Part shown: one piece after another, positions 30,877 to 39,817 of the stretch | Numbering within the stretch: position 1 is the stretch's first letter | Layout: every line of letters starts with the position of its first letter | Origin: Sinanaerobacter chloroacetimidivorans | GTDB taxonomy: Bacteria; Bacillota; Clostridia; Peptostreptococcales; Anaerovoracaceae | Direction of reading: 5' to 3' | Assembly: GCF_018128545.1 (NCBI RefSeq) | Contig: NZ_JAGSND010000005.1 | Span: forward strand, 35,436-99,435 | Length of the DNA: 64,000 bases | The notes under the pieces: generated by a model | Told to the model about the DNA's origin: nothing | The model's database searches: none | What the model saw: the letters and a program-made list of their open reading frames with translations, nothing else | Translations under genes and position numbers: made by a program

Positions 30877-31561
30877 CCCCCCATACTGTTTTAATATATT
30901 TGGGATGTTCCGCGTTGTCATGCATTTTTTCCCTTAAATGCCTGATATGAACCATGACCGTATTATTGCTGTTGGTGAAATACTTGTCCCCCCATACCTC
31001 ATGGAACAATTCTTCCGAACTGACCACTCGTCCGCGATTGGAACAAAGGGTCCAAAGAATGGAAAATTCGGTGGGAGTAAGAGATAGTTTTTTTTCATTC
31101 AAGGTACATTCATGGGTATCCATGTCCAATACCAAGCCGGAAAAGGCAATCAAGTGTTCTTCCTGGTTTGGCTCTGAAGAATTATATTTGGTAAATCTCC
31201 GGAGCTGCGCCTTCACACGGGCAATCAGTTCCAAAGGGCGGAACGGCTTGGTGATATAGTCGTCCGCACCTAATGTCAGCCCGGTAATCTTGTCGATTTC
31301 TTCTTCTTTGGCTGTCAGCATGATAACCGGAAAGTTATGCTTTTCCCGGATTTGCCGACAGATCGAAAAACCGTCTACATCGGGGAGCATGACATCCAAA
31401 ATGGCGAGGTCCAGTTTTTGATTTTCAATACAGTTAAGGGCATCCCTGCCGTTATAAAATTTAAAGATATTATAGTTCTCATTTTTCAGATAAACTTCGA
31501 CCAAATCGGCAATCGCCTGTTCATCATCAACGATTAAAATATTTGCAGCCAAAAGTGTCAT
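30854..31561 (-). CDS. vanR: VanR-like OmpR-family response regulator
   Basis: A 235-residue regulator with receiver-domain acidic pair Asp12-Asp13, phospho-acceptor Asp56 (LAILDVMLP) and the LTAK lysine. The C-terminal winged helix has [35 protein letters not shown] and [31 protein letters not shown]. It closely follows VanR of VanA-type clusters over its whole length as I recall that sequence. No vanH, vanA or vanX is in the window, so the target here is probably the nearby carboxypeptidase and vanZ genes. AAGGAGG lies 11 bases before the ATG. Confidence 0.92.
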   Translation of the reverse strand: [235 protein letters not shown]

Positions 31562-31786
31562 CCTCTCTTTAGCCTCCTTTTGACAAAGTACAACGCGCCT
31601 GGAGCAGTGAAATTTAAGCGCTAACTACGTTCTCGATATATCCCCATAATTAGGGTGCAAATGCGGCATTTCAGCTGCTTGTCCTCAATCTGGTTTGAGG
31701 GAATTATTCTTAAATCGCAAATGCAATTTATTCAGCAAACATTAATTATTATACCGCAAAGTAATAAGCTAATTTATCACTTTTTA

Positions 31787-31808
31787 CTTATTAAAATCTT
31801 AAGATTTT
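31787..31808 (-). promoter_or_regulatory. putative VanR box C (vanRS)
   Basis: CTTA on plus at 31787 and 31798, that is TAAG-N7-TAAG on the minus strand with an 11-base step. The second half-site sits in a perfect 16-base palindrome, AAAATCTTAAGATTTT (31793-31808). A TATAAT on the minus strand follows at 31753-31748. The 568-base gap 31562-32129 holds this site, a tRNA fragment and the EamA promoter, and no gene that I can support. Confidence 0.5.
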
Positions 31809-31982
31809 CTGAATATCGTGATACTGATACGATGAAAAGCAAATTGAGTTTGAAATTCCGAAGGATGGTAAGTACAATTTTTATCTATTCTGCCCCGGGT
31901 CATTACAAATCATTTACAATGGGTTTTTATCGATATTAAATGACAATTCTATCCCCCATTTAAGGCATCAACTACAATTGCT

Positions 31983-32013
31983 GGTCGCTGGTTCGATTCC
32001 AGCCGGAACTCCA
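31983..32013 (+). pseudogene. tRNA 3'-end fragment (T-arm, partial acceptor, CCA)
   Basis: The T-arm GCTGG-TTCGATT-CCAGC is intact and is followed by CGGAAC-T-CCA. The matching 5' half is missing and the acceptor strand is one base short. It differs from the tRNA-Thr at 12260 by a paired change in the T-stem, so it comes from another tRNA. Such 3' ends are common scars of integrative elements. Confidence 0.6.
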
Positions 32014-32065
32014 TTCCCAGGGAGAAAGGAAGCCGGACCGCCGACTGTTATTTTACGCTATTTTC

Positions 32066-32094
32066 TTGCTTTTGGCAGAAATTTCAACTATACT
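32066..32094 (+). promoter_or_regulatory. promoter of the EamA transporter gene
   Basis: TTGCTT at 32066-32071 and TATACT at 32089-32094, 17 bases apart, 36 bases before the start codon. Confidence 0.65.
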
Positions 32095-32129
32095 ATGGGT
32101 GATAGAGAGAAAGACTGGAGCGTGAAATT

Positions 32130-33071
32130 TTGAATAAGGAAAAAATAATAGCTAATTTACTTCTTTTACTAACCTCAATTATTTGGGGTTCTGCTTTTGT
32201 TGCACAAAGAGTCGGTATGGATTATGTAGGTCCTTTGACCTTTGGATTCGTACGTTTTATATTAGCGGCACTGGTGCTGATTCCGGTAATGCACTTCATG
32301 AAGAGAAGCAATGAGAAAAAGGTGTCGGCTCAAAAATGGCCTGATGAGGATCTGAGCCGGGAAGAAAAGAAACAGGAAAGAAAAACACTGCTGACTGCCG
32401 GATTGATATGCGGTGCCATTTTGTTCTGCGGCTCCACGCTGCAGCAGTTCGGACTAGTGTTCACCACTGCCGGAAAGGCCGGTTTTATTACGGCCCTATA
32501 CATAGTTCTGGTTCCTATTTTCAGCATGGTTTTACGTCATAAACCGTCATTAAAATGCTGGGTGGGCGTTGCCTTTGGTGCGGTAGGCCTGTATCTGCTT
32601 TGCATAACAGAGTCTTTCACCATTGCTCCGGGAGATCTAATCGTATTGATCGGTGCTGGATTCTGGACCGCGCATTTGTTGGTAATTGACCATTTCCTGA
32701 AGAAGATAAAGGATCCGGTTCAATTGTCTTTTATTCAGTTCTCTGTGTGTGCACTGCTCAGCATGATCGGTGCATTTCTGTTCGAAGATATTTATCTGTC
32801 CGAAATCATCGATGCGGCAATTCCTATTTTTTATGCAGGCGCATTGTCCGGCGGTGTTGGCTTTACTCTCCAGATAGTTGGCCAGAAGCACACCAGCCCA
32901 ACGGTTGCTTCCTTGCTTTTGAGTATGGAAGCCGTGTTTGGAGCCGTCTTTGGGTTCCTGATCCTGAACGAGTTGATGACATCCAGAGAAATTGTGGGTT
33001 GTATTCTCATGTTCAGTGCTATCGTCATTTCTCAATTGCCGGATAAAAAAAAGCCGGAATGCATATCTTAA
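32130..33071 (+). CDS. EamA/DMT-superfamily transporter
   Basis: A 313-residue protein with about ten membrane helices in two homologous EamA halves, the first beginning LLLLTSIIWGSAFVAQRVGMDYVGPLTFGFVRF and the second ALSGGVGFTLQIVGQKHTSPTVASLLLSMEAVFGAVFGFLIL. Start is TTG at 32130, with GGAG nine bases ahead. A charged insert (residues about 55-80) follows the second helix. Members export amino acids or other metabolites; substrate unknown. It is upstream of a cysteine synthase gene but separated by 111 bases with short AT-rich repeats. Confidence 0.88.
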   Translation: MNKEKIIANLLLLLTSIIWGSAFVAQRVGMDYVGPLTFGFVRFILAALVLIPVMHFMKRSNEKKVSAQKWPDEDLSREEKKQERKTLLTAGLICGAILFCGSTLQQFGLVFTTAGKAGFITALYIVLVPIFSMVLRHKPSLKCWVGVAFGAVGLYLLCITESFTIAPGDLIVLIGAGFWTAHLLVIDHFLKKIKDPVQLSFIQFSVCALLSMIGAFLFEDIYLSEIIDAAIPIFYAGALSGGVGFTLQIVGQKHTSPTVASLLLSMEAVFGAVFGFLILNELMTSREIVGCILMFSAIVISQLPDKKKPECIS

Positions 33072-33182
33072 TCTCATATAGAATGGGTCATTATTGGACT
33101 ATAAATATAAATTACGGATATAATTGCGAATATTTAATTGTAAATATGAAAGTGTAAATATGAAAAATAGGAGGTAATTGTT

Positions 33183-34112
33183 ATGAAAATAATGAATGAC
33201 CTGACAGAGTTAATTGGGAATACCCCACTTATGTATCTTCATGCTTACAGTAAAAAAGTAGGTGCAGAGCAGGCGAATCTGATTGCAAAGCTGGAATATT
33301 TCAATCCTCTGGGCAGTGTAAAGGATCGGCCTGCTCTTGCCATGATTCTGGAGGCAGAGAAGAACGGGCAGCTTCAACCAAATAGTGTAATTATCGAGCC
33401 TACCAGTGGGAATACTGGTATAGGGCTTGCTTTTGTTGCTGCGGCAAGAGGATACCGCATTATTTTAACCATGCCTGACAGCATGAGTCTTGAAAGAAGA
33501 AATCTGCTGATGGCACTTGGCGCCGAGCTTGTCCTCACGCCTGGAAGGGATGGCATGAAAGGTGCCATTGCAGAGGCAGAGAGGCTGGCTGAGGAAACTC
33601 CTCATTCCTTTATTCCAGGACAGTTTACAAATCCCGCGAATCCGAGAGTTCATAGGGAAATCACTGCGGAAGAAATCTGGAAGGATACGGATGGTCAAGT
33701 AGATATCTTTGTTGCCGGTGTGGGTACAGGCGGGACCATTACCGGAGTAGGAGAAGGTTTGAAAAATAAGAGTAAATATATCAAAATCGTTGCAGTAGAG
33801 CCTTTTGATTCTCCGGTCCTTTCCGGAGGAGAAGCAGGTCCTCACAAGCTTCAGGGTATTGGTGCAGGGTTTGTACCTGCTGTGCTGAATGTCAATATTC
33901 TGGACGAAATTATCAAGGTAAAGGCTGAGGATGCCTTTCAAACCGCGAGAATTCTGTCTCAGACAGAGGGACTTCTTGTGGGAGTGTCTTCGGGTGCGGC
34001 GCTGTTCGCAGGAACTCTCCTGGCAAAACGCCCAGAAAATGCAGGGAGAAATATTGTGATTCTGCTGCCTGATTCCGGAGAACGGTACTTATCTTCAGAT
34101 TTATTTATTTAA
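33183..34112 (+). CDS. cysK: cysteine synthase (O-acetylserine sulfhydrylase)
   Basis: A 309-residue PLP enzyme. The PLP lysine is Lys47 in [11 protein letters not shown]; the substrate loop is [13 protein letters not shown]; the phosphate-binding loop is [12 protein letters not shown]. Length and motifs fit CysK, which makes cysteine from O-acetylserine and sulfide. AGGAGG precedes the ATG. The next gene, 19 bases on, is an amino-acid permease, so the two are likely cotranscribed. No T-box or S-box leader is visible in the 111 bases upstream. Confidence 0.92.
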   Translation: MKIMNDLTELIGNTPLMYLHAYSKKVGAEQANLIAKLEYFNPLGSVKDRPALAMILEAEKNGQLQPNSVIIEPTSGNTGIGLAFVAAARGYRIILTMPDSMSLERRNLLMALGAELVLTPGRDGMKGAIAEAERLAEETPHSFIPGQFTNPANPRVHREITAEEIWKDTDGQVDIFVAGVGTGGTITGVGEGLKNKSKYIKIVAVEPFDSPVLSGGEAGPHKLQGIGAGFVPAVLNVNILDEIIKVKAEDAFQTARILSQTEGLLVGVSSGAALFAGTLLAKRPENAGRNIVILLPDSGERYLSSDLFI

Positions 34113-34131
34113 TTTAAAGGAGTGTGTTTTT

Positions 34132-35481
34132 ATGGAACAGCAGAAGCGTGAATATGGATTATTCACAGCTATTGCAATGATTGTCGGCATCGTAATCGGC
34201 TCTGGTATCTTTTTCAAATCAGATGACATGCTTGGTTACACCGGTGGAAATGTAGGACTGGCTGTACTGGTTTTCTGCATCGCTGCATTTACCATCGTCT
34301 TTGGCTGTCTGACTTTCAGCCAGCTTGCCGCATTAACAGATAAGCCGGGAGGCGTTATCACCTATGCCAATGAATTCATGGGAAAAAGGTGGGCTTGCCT
34401 TTTTGGCTGGTTCCAGGTATTCGTATACTATCCGACACTAACCGTCTTGCTGTGCTGGGTGGTAGGTATTTACGTAGGACTTACCATGGGCTGGGATCTC
34501 AGCTTTGCAGGTATGGTAGGAATTGGACTGATTTGGTTCTTTTTATGTTTTCTGTACAATATTTTTTCTGCAAAGATCGGCGGGATTTTTCAGGAAGCTA
34601 CCGTTGTTATCAAGTTAATTCCATTGTTCGCCATTGCATTGGCAGGACTGATTTTCGGAGATCCAATTGCCGCCATACAAAATCCGTCGCCTGAAGCAAT
34701 CGAAGCAACGAAAACACTTGGCTGGGCAGCTGCAATCGGACCGATCGCTTTCTCCTTTGACGGCTGGGTGATATCCACCGCCGTTGCTCATGAAGTAAAG
34801 GATGCAAAGCACAATATGCCGAGAGCACTGGTTGCCGCGCCGCTGTTTGTTCTGGCCGCGTACCTCATGTATTTTCTCGGAATCTGCGGGTATTTAGGAG
34901 CAGATCAGGTTATGGCACTGGGAGACTCTGCTGTTGCCGAAGTAGCGGCGAACCTAATCAGCCCGGCATTTGCAAGTGTTATTTTTGTATTTGTTACAAT
35001 TTCTGTTATGGGAACAGCAAATGGAATCATTCTGGGCTATATTCGTTTGCCTTATTCCCTGGCTCTAAGGAATGCAATCCCCGGGTCAAACTCTGTACGT
35101 ACTCTGAATAAGAAACTCAATATGCCTGTGAATTCAGCTGTCTTTGCCATGGCAGTCAGCGGTGTCTGGTGGGTGATTCATTACCTTCAGAATAAGTACA
35201 ACCTGTTGATTAACGGAGATATCGCAGAGATCGCCATAGCTGTAAGCTATCTGCTGTATATATTCCTGTATTATCAGGTATTCAAGCTTTGGAGAAAGGG
35301 TGTCATCAAAAGTGTCAAGTACGGTGTTGTCTACCCCTTATTTGCTGTTTTGGGCTCCCTCTTCGTACTGATCGGAGGTTTGGCAAATCCACAGTTTATC
35401 ATTTTCGTAGCCATTTGCCTGATTTCCATTATTGGAGGATATCTGTACGGGGGCAAAGCTTCTGACGACGTCCAGATTTAG
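34132..35481 (+). CDS. APC-superfamily amino-acid permease/exchanger
   Basis: A 449-residue, 12-helix permease. The first helix has the unwound substrate motif IVGIVIGSGIFFKSD, and helix 6 carries AFSFDGWVISTAVAHEVKDAKHNMPRAL, features of LAT/SteT-like exchangers. Such carriers swap serine, threonine, cysteine or aromatic acids. Behind cysK, export or exchange of cysteine or serine is plausible. AAAGGAG lies before the ATG. Confidence 0.9.
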   Translation: MEQQKREYGLFTAIAMIVGIVIGSGIFFKSDDMLGYTGGNVGLAVLVFCIAAFTIVFGCLTFSQLAALTDKPGGVITYANEFMGKRWACLFGWFQVFVYYPTLTVLLCWVVGIYVGLTMGWDLSFAGMVGIGLIWFFLCFLYNIFSAKIGGIFQEATVVIKLIPLFAIALAGLIFGDPIAAIQNPSPEAIEATKTLGWAAAIGPIAFSFDGWVISTAVAHEVKDAKHNMPRALVAAPLFVLAAYLMYFLGICGYLGADQVMALGDSAVAEVAANLISPAFASVIFVFVTISVMGTANGIILGYIRLPYSLALRNAIPGSNSVRTLNKKLNMPVNSAVFAMAVSGVWWVIHYLQNKYNLLINGDIAEIAIAVSYLLYIFLYYQVFKLWRKGVIKSVKYGVVYPLFAVLGSLFVLIGGLANPQFIIFVAICLISIIGGYLYGGKASDDVQI

Positions 35482-35490
35482 AAAAAAGTA

Positions 35491-35524
35491 AGGCTCTATG
35501 TATCAAACATAGAGCCTTTTTTTC
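35491..35524 (+). terminator. terminator after cysK-permease
   Basis: AGGCTCTATG-TATCAAA-CATAGAGCCT is followed by seven T bases. Confidence 0.92.
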
Positions 35525-35569
35525 TTGAATAAGTACGCGGTCCTGGGTTGAAGTGGCGTCAGGCCCTTA

Positions 35570-36766
35570 TTAGATTTCTAATGAATAGATCTCATGTAGT
35601 CGGATGATGAGATGAATCTGTAGAAAAGAATCCGGCGAGTCTGCAAGCCCCAGCAGCTTTCTTGCTTTATCCATGCGGTAACGGATGGTATTACTGTGCT
35701 GAAACATCTTCCTGGCTGTGAGCTGAATATCACCGTCGCTTTTCACAAAGGTGACCAGGGTTTCCAGCAGCTTGGCATTATGTTCTCTATCGTGGGATCG
35801 TATTTTCTCTATTTGCTCTTGATAATACCGTTCTGTCCAGTAATTCCTTTTTAATGGTATCAGCAGCTGATCCAAACCAATCTCCGGAAATTTCCGCAGT
35901 CCTTCCCGATCCATACGGCAGCTCTCACTGGCAGACAGGCTTTCCTGAATGCCGCGGCCTAAATGCTCAAGACCGGTTCCTGCGGTACTGAGTCCAATGT
36001 AGAAGAGTTCTTTCGTAAGACCTAACCTTTCCAGAAGTGCAAGAAGCTTATCCTCCAGCCCATTGGAGGAGTTCTTTCCTGTAAATAGAATCAAATGCCC
36101 CTTATGATACGGAATAACAGAATAAATGAAAGAGCTGGCGTCAATCTCATCAGAATCCAAACGGGAAGGCCGGTTACCCCAACTTCTCATTTCCTCCTCC
36201 CTCATTCCCTCAGTACAGACCTTTTCACTTTCCTCCTGTCTGGAGATCGTAAAGGCACAAATAAAATTCCTGAAGAAAAAAGGGTTGATTGCCTTAGCCG
36301 CTTGCTCCATTTCATCCGGGCGGTGACCGGAATTCATCAGAAATTCAATTTCCTTATCATAGGTTGTCTGCTGCAGCTTCGGGGTTAACAGAATATTTTT
36401 TATGGTAAAAATAATGTCGTCAAAAAAAGTATCCGAGAAAAGGAAGACCGGTACCCTGTGAGTATCGGAATATGCTTTTACATCATCGGAAATCTCTTGA
36501 TAATAAACGGTTTTAATCGCTATGGCGCTCACTTTTTTCCGTATCAGCAATTTGATGCAATGCTCGGCCAAGGCAGGGTCGTTCTTTGCCTGGGACAGGG
36601 TGGTGACCACAAATTCGCCCGGTTCAAAATTCTTGTCGATCTCAACGGATGATTCCCATTCGAAAATGCCCGTGCCGCTGACTTTGTTATATAAGCCGCT
36701 GCGGCCGGCTACCAGCTGAAATTTTTCAAATAGGGGATGGGAAAGCAGGGAAATGACGGTAAGCAT
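35570..36766 (-). CDS. PucR-family transcription regulator
   Basis: A 398-residue protein. The N-terminal PucR domain (MLTVISLLSHPLFEKFQLVAGRSGLYNKVSGTGIFEWESS) senses purine-type or amino-acid-type signals in relatives. The C-terminal helix-turn-helix region is LLETLVTFVKSDGDIQLTARKMFQHSNTIRYRMDKARKLLG. The ATG at 36766 is chosen since GGGAGG stands just before it; an in-frame opening at 36844 would include it. It is divergent from a cysteine-desulfurase-like gene, so that gene and homoserine dehydrogenase are the likely targets. Confidence 0.88.
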   Translation of the reverse strand: MLTVISLLSHPLFEKFQLVAGRSGLYNKVSGTGIFEWESSVEIDKNFEPGEFVVTTLSQAKNDPALAEHCIKLLIRKKVSAIAIKTVYYQEISDDVKAYSDTHRVPVFLFSDTFFDDIIFTIKNILLTPKLQQTTYDKEIEFLMNSGHRPDEMEQAAKAINPFFFRNFICAFTISRQEESEKVCTEGMREEEMRSWGNRPSRLDSDEIDASSFIYSVIPYHKGHLILFTGKNSSNGLEDKLLALLERLGLTKELFYIGLSTAGTGLEHLGRGIQESLSASESCRMDREGLRKFPEIGLDQLLIPLKRNYWTERYYQEQIEKIRSHDREHNAKLLETLVTFVKSDGDIQLTARKMFQHSNTIRYRMDKARKLLGLADSPDSFLQIHLIIRLHEIYSLEI

Positions 36767-37056
36767 AGGAACCTCCCTTCCTGGAGCACCGCTCCGAAAG
36801 CCTTGACAAACAGGCTTCGCCTTTTCATTAAAAGGTAAATACATTATAGTAGACGGGCATATACTTGTCTATAGCTATCAGATCTCTATAAAGTAAGATT
36901 CAGATTTCTATAGCTGTCAGCTTGTCCTTTGGAGCAATTACAAAAAACGGGTTCAATATTTTCATTTGGTCCAATTGAACGGTTGATTTCCCAATGGTAA
37001 ACTAAAAAAAAGATAGAAATGCAAGCCTTTTACAGGTAAGTAAGGAGGAAATCGTT

Positions 37057-38331
37057 ATGAAGAATTTTAAATTTCATATTGACTATGTAAGGGAACAGTT
37101 TCCCTGTCTCAGCAAGACCGTCAATGGGCATCCGGCCGCATTTTTAGATGGGCCCGGAGGCTCACAGGTGCCAAGATCCGTTGTGGAAAAAATAAATGAC
37201 TATCTGTATTATCATAACGCTAATGCCCATGGGTGCTTTGTAACGTCTCAGGAAAGCGACAGGCTTTTTTGGGAGGCGAGGGAGGCATTCGCAGACTTTT
37301 TGAACTGTGAACCCAGAGAGATTGCTTTTGGTGCAAACTCCTCATCCAACAATTTTAAACTGGCTTACGGGCTGCTGCGGGATCTGAAACCCGGAGATGA
37401 GGTCATCATTACCGAACTGGATCATGAAGGAAACCGGTCTCCCTGGAGAATCCTGGAAGAACACGGGATGGTGCTGAAATGCGTAAAGGTGAATCCTGAG
37501 ACCTGTACTCTTGACCTTGAAGACTACAAAACAAAGCTGACTCCGAAAACGAAAATTGTTGCCATAAACTGGGCTTCCAATGCCACCGGAACCGTATCGG
37601 AGGTAAAGACCTTTGTAAAACTGGCCCATGAGGTCGGAGCGGTTACCATCGTCGATGCCGTCCATTATGCTCCCCATAAATGTATCGATGTAAAGGACAT
37701 CGATACGGATTTTCTCGTTTGTTCCGCTTATAAGTTCTTCGGCCCCCATATCGGCGTGCTCTATGCCAAGGCAGAAGTCGGAGAAAAAATGAACCCCGTC
37801 AGAGTCATGGCCAACGACAATCTGGAGATCCCAGATAAATTTGAGACAGGAACCCTGGCAATGGAGCTTGCCTCCGGCGCCGCCGCTGCTGTTGATTTTA
37901 TCGCCGATCTTGGCAGGGTGCATGAGCCTTATTTTGAAGAGGAGCTGAAAGGTCTATCGGGCAGAAGAAGGTTCGTAGTGGCAGGTATTCTGGCTATAGA
38001 AGCCTATGAAGAACCTATGGCGAAAAAGCTGCGGTCCGAATTGGCCGCTATTGACGGAGTAAAAGTATATGGGCCTCTTGAGGGTACTCCGAGGACTTCC
38101 ACCGTTTCCTTCACCGTGAAAGGGTCCAATGCCCATGATGTAGCTAAATTCCTTGGAGAAAAAGGGATCTTTGTCTGGGATGGGGACTTTTACGCCATAC
38201 ATATTGTGAATGAAGTTTTTAAGCTGGGCGATCAGGGAGGACTTGTAAGAATCGGTCTGGCACCATATAATACTATGGAGGAAATCGAAAAAACCATTCA
38301 GGCAGTGAAAGAATTTTGCAGCCTGGAATAA
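37057..38331 (+). CDS. cysteine-desulfurase-like class V aminotransferase
   Basis: A 424-residue PLP enzyme of fold type I. The PLP lysine lies in CSAYKFFGPHIG; FGANSSSNNFKLAYGLL and VDAVHYAPH complete the cofactor site. The family is often called cysteine desulfurase-like, yet no catalytic cysteine loop like that of IscS or NifS is evident, so lyase or aminotransferase activity is possible. TAAGGAGG precedes the ATG. It is followed by homoserine dehydrogenase across a triplicated 35-base segment. Confidence 0.85.
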   Translation: MKNFKFHIDYVREQFPCLSKTVNGHPAAFLDGPGGSQVPRSVVEKINDYLYYHNANAHGCFVTSQESDRLFWEAREAFADFLNCEPREIAFGANSSSNNFKLAYGLLRDLKPGDEVIITELDHEGNRSPWRILEEHGMVLKCVKVNPETCTLDLEDYKTKLTPKTKIVAINWASNATGTVSEVKTFVKLAHEVGAVTIVDAVHYAPHKCIDVKDIDTDFLVCSAYKFFGPHIGVLYAKAEVGEKMNPVRVMANDNLEIPDKFETGTLAMELASGAAAAVDFIADLGRVHEPYFEEELKGLSGRRRFVVAGILAIEAYEEPMAKKLRSELAAIDGVKVYGPLEGTPRTSTVSFTVKGSNAHDVAKFLGEKGIFVWDGDFYAIHIVNEVFKLGDQGGLVRIGLAPYNTMEEIEKTIQAVKEFCSLE

Positions 38332-38411
38332 AAGAAAATGCGAAAGAATTTTGCAGCCTGGTATAAAAGGAAATGCGAAAGGATTTTGCAGTCTAAGATA
38401 AAAAGGATAGG
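38307..38411 (+). repeat. three 35-base tandem repeats across the 3' end of the aminotransferase gene
   Basis: Units at 38307-38341, 38342-38376 and 38377-38411 start with GAAAGAATTTTGCAG. The first two differ at two positions; the third has diverged. Unit 1 contains the last codons and stop of the upstream gene. Unit 3 supplies AAAAGGATAGG, the ribosome site of the homoserine dehydrogenase gene. Confidence 0.9.
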
Positions 38412-38417
38412 TATTAA

Positions 38418-39461
38418 ATGAAGGAATGTAAACTTGCCCTGCTGGGCTTTGGAAATGCAGGTCAGGCCTTTGCCAAGCTGCTGCTGGAAAAAGAAGAAGA
38501 AATAAACGCACGTTTCGGCTGCGGCGTGAAGGTTGTGGCTATTGCAACGGGAAGCAGGGGGACTTTAGTTGATTCAAAGGGCATCGATCTCTCTAAAGCC
38601 CGAAAGGATATGGAAACACTGGGTCGATTTGATGAAGGAACCCGGGGGCTTTCCAGACTTGATGCTATGGATATCGTCACTTCCGTAGACTATGATGTCC
38701 TTGCAGAGCTGACCCCATTGAATATCTTTACAGGAGAGCCCGCTATCAGTCACATTACCGGAGCTTTGAAACGGAAAAAACATGTGATTACCGCCAATAA
38801 AGGTCCTATTGCCTGGTCCTATAAATCTCTTTGCCGGCTGGCAGAGCAGCAGGGAGTCCTGTTTCTTTATGAAACCACAGTCATGGACGGAACCCCGGTT
38901 TTTAATCTGGTCAAGGAAACCTTGCAGCTTTGCAAAGTTACTGAGATAAAGGGGATCCTTAATTCCACCACAAACTTTATCCTGGAAGAAATGGCCAAGG
39001 GCCGTGATTATGATAGTGTGCTTCGAGAAGGAAAAGAGAGAGGCTTTGTGGAAGCAGATCCCTCCATGGATGTTCAAGGCTGGGATGCAGCGGCTAAAAC
39101 GGCGGCATTGTTGAACGTTTTAATGGATGCCGACATCACTCCTGCCGATATCGACAGGAAAGGCATTGAGGATATTACTGCGGAACAAATCCAGGAGGCT
39201 TCCCGAAAAGGCAAGGTAATCAAACTTCTATGCCGGGGGCAAATCCTGGAGAACTGTGTAAAAGGCAGTGTAGAACCGGTGGAAATCAGCAAGGGTGAGC
39301 TTCTTGCCGGTATTTCCGGAACCTCGTCGGTGGTTTCCATAACTACGGATTTGATGGGAACCGTCTCCATCGTCGAGCATGATCCTGAAATTGAACAGAC
39401 GGGATATGGGATCCTTAGTGATCTGCTTCGCATATTAGAACGAACAAATGGGCTGTCATAA
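38418..39461 (+). CDS. hom: homoserine dehydrogenase
   Basis: A 347-residue enzyme with the Rossmann loop LALLGFGNAGQAF, the substrate region HVITANKGPIAWSY and the signature GILNSTTNFILEEM..GRDYDSVLREGKERGFVEADPSMDVQGWDAAAKTA. It reduces aspartate semialdehyde to homoserine (threonine and methionine pathways). It lacks the C-terminal ACT domain of longer forms, so it is probably free of threonine feedback. Relatives of this short type are also found in breakdown contexts, and the neighbouring PLP enzyme may act on a product. Confidence 0.87.
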   Translation: MKECKLALLGFGNAGQAFAKLLLEKEEEINARFGCGVKVVAIATGSRGTLVDSKGIDLSKARKDMETLGRFDEGTRGLSRLDAMDIVTSVDYDVLAELTPLNIFTGEPAISHITGALKRKKHVITANKGPIAWSYKSLCRLAEQQGVLFLYETTVMDGTPVFNLVKETLQLCKVTEIKGILNSTTNFILEEMAKGRDYDSVLREGKERGFVEADPSMDVQGWDAAAKTAALLNVLMDADITPADIDRKGIEDITAEQIQEASRKGKVIKLLCRGQILENCVKGSVEPVEISKGELLAGISGTSSVVSITTDLMGTVSIVEHDPEIEQTGYGILSDLLRILERTNGLS

Positions 39462-39477
39462 CAGACAGCCCATTTCT
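39446..39477 (+). terminator. terminator overlapping the hom stop
   Basis: AAATGGGCTGTC pairs with GACAGCCCATTT, followed by CTTTC. The stem includes the stop codon; the convergent Xre gene ends eight bases further. Confidence 0.8.
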
Positions 39478-39484
39478 TTCGCTT

Positions 39485-39817
39485 TTATTCGTTTTTATTC
39501 TTTTCTTCTTGAAGATACTTTAAAAAGGATGACACTGCGTTAACTTGATCTTTCTCCAACGTATCGATGATCTTTAAGATTTCCGCTTTTTTATGAGTCA
39601 TGTTCTTATTTTTAAATATTTCACCTTCTCCTGTCTCCAACCATTTCATATTGACGTTATATATGTTTTCGATAAGCAGAAGGATCCGTTTTGATGGCAT
39701 GGTTTTCCCTTGAATAATACGTGAAAAGTATCCCGGATCTAAATTTATTCGATTCGCAAACTGCCGCTGAGATAAACCCAACTTTTTGAGTAATACCACC
39801 AATCTTTCGTGTAACAT
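39485..39817 (-). CDS. Xre-family helix-turn-helix regulator
   Basis: A 110-residue repressor-type protein. The HTH spans LVVLLKKLGLSQRQFANRINLDPGYFSRIIQGKTMPSKRILLLIENIYNV, of the Cro/CI class, followed by a short helical tail for dimerisation (KKAEILKIIDTLEKDQVNAVSSFLKYLQ). It is divergent from a small gene and a chemoreceptor gene. Its own promoter and the divergent one both carry inverted repeats, so it probably controls both. It could be a phage-type remnant, but no other phage gene is near. Confidence 0.88.
   Translation of the reverse strand: MLHERLVVLLKKLGLSQRQFANRINLDPGYFSRIIQGKTMPSKRILLLIENIYNVNMKWLETGEGEIFKNKNMTHKKAEILKIIDTLEKDQVNAVSSFLKYLQEEKNKNE

Noticed and set aside
27630..31561. 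Complete glycopeptide resistance operon
   Set aside because: vanH, a D-Ala-D-Lac ligase and vanX are all absent from the window; only regulators, vanZ and a serine carboxypeptidase are present.
31983..32013. Functional second tRNA gene
   Set aside because: Only the T-arm and a shortened acceptor end exist; no D-arm or anticodon arm is found upstream.
33072..33182. T-box or S-box leader before cysK
   Set aside because: The region is only 111 bases, AT-rich, with no conserved T-box sequence or SAM-riboswitch core.
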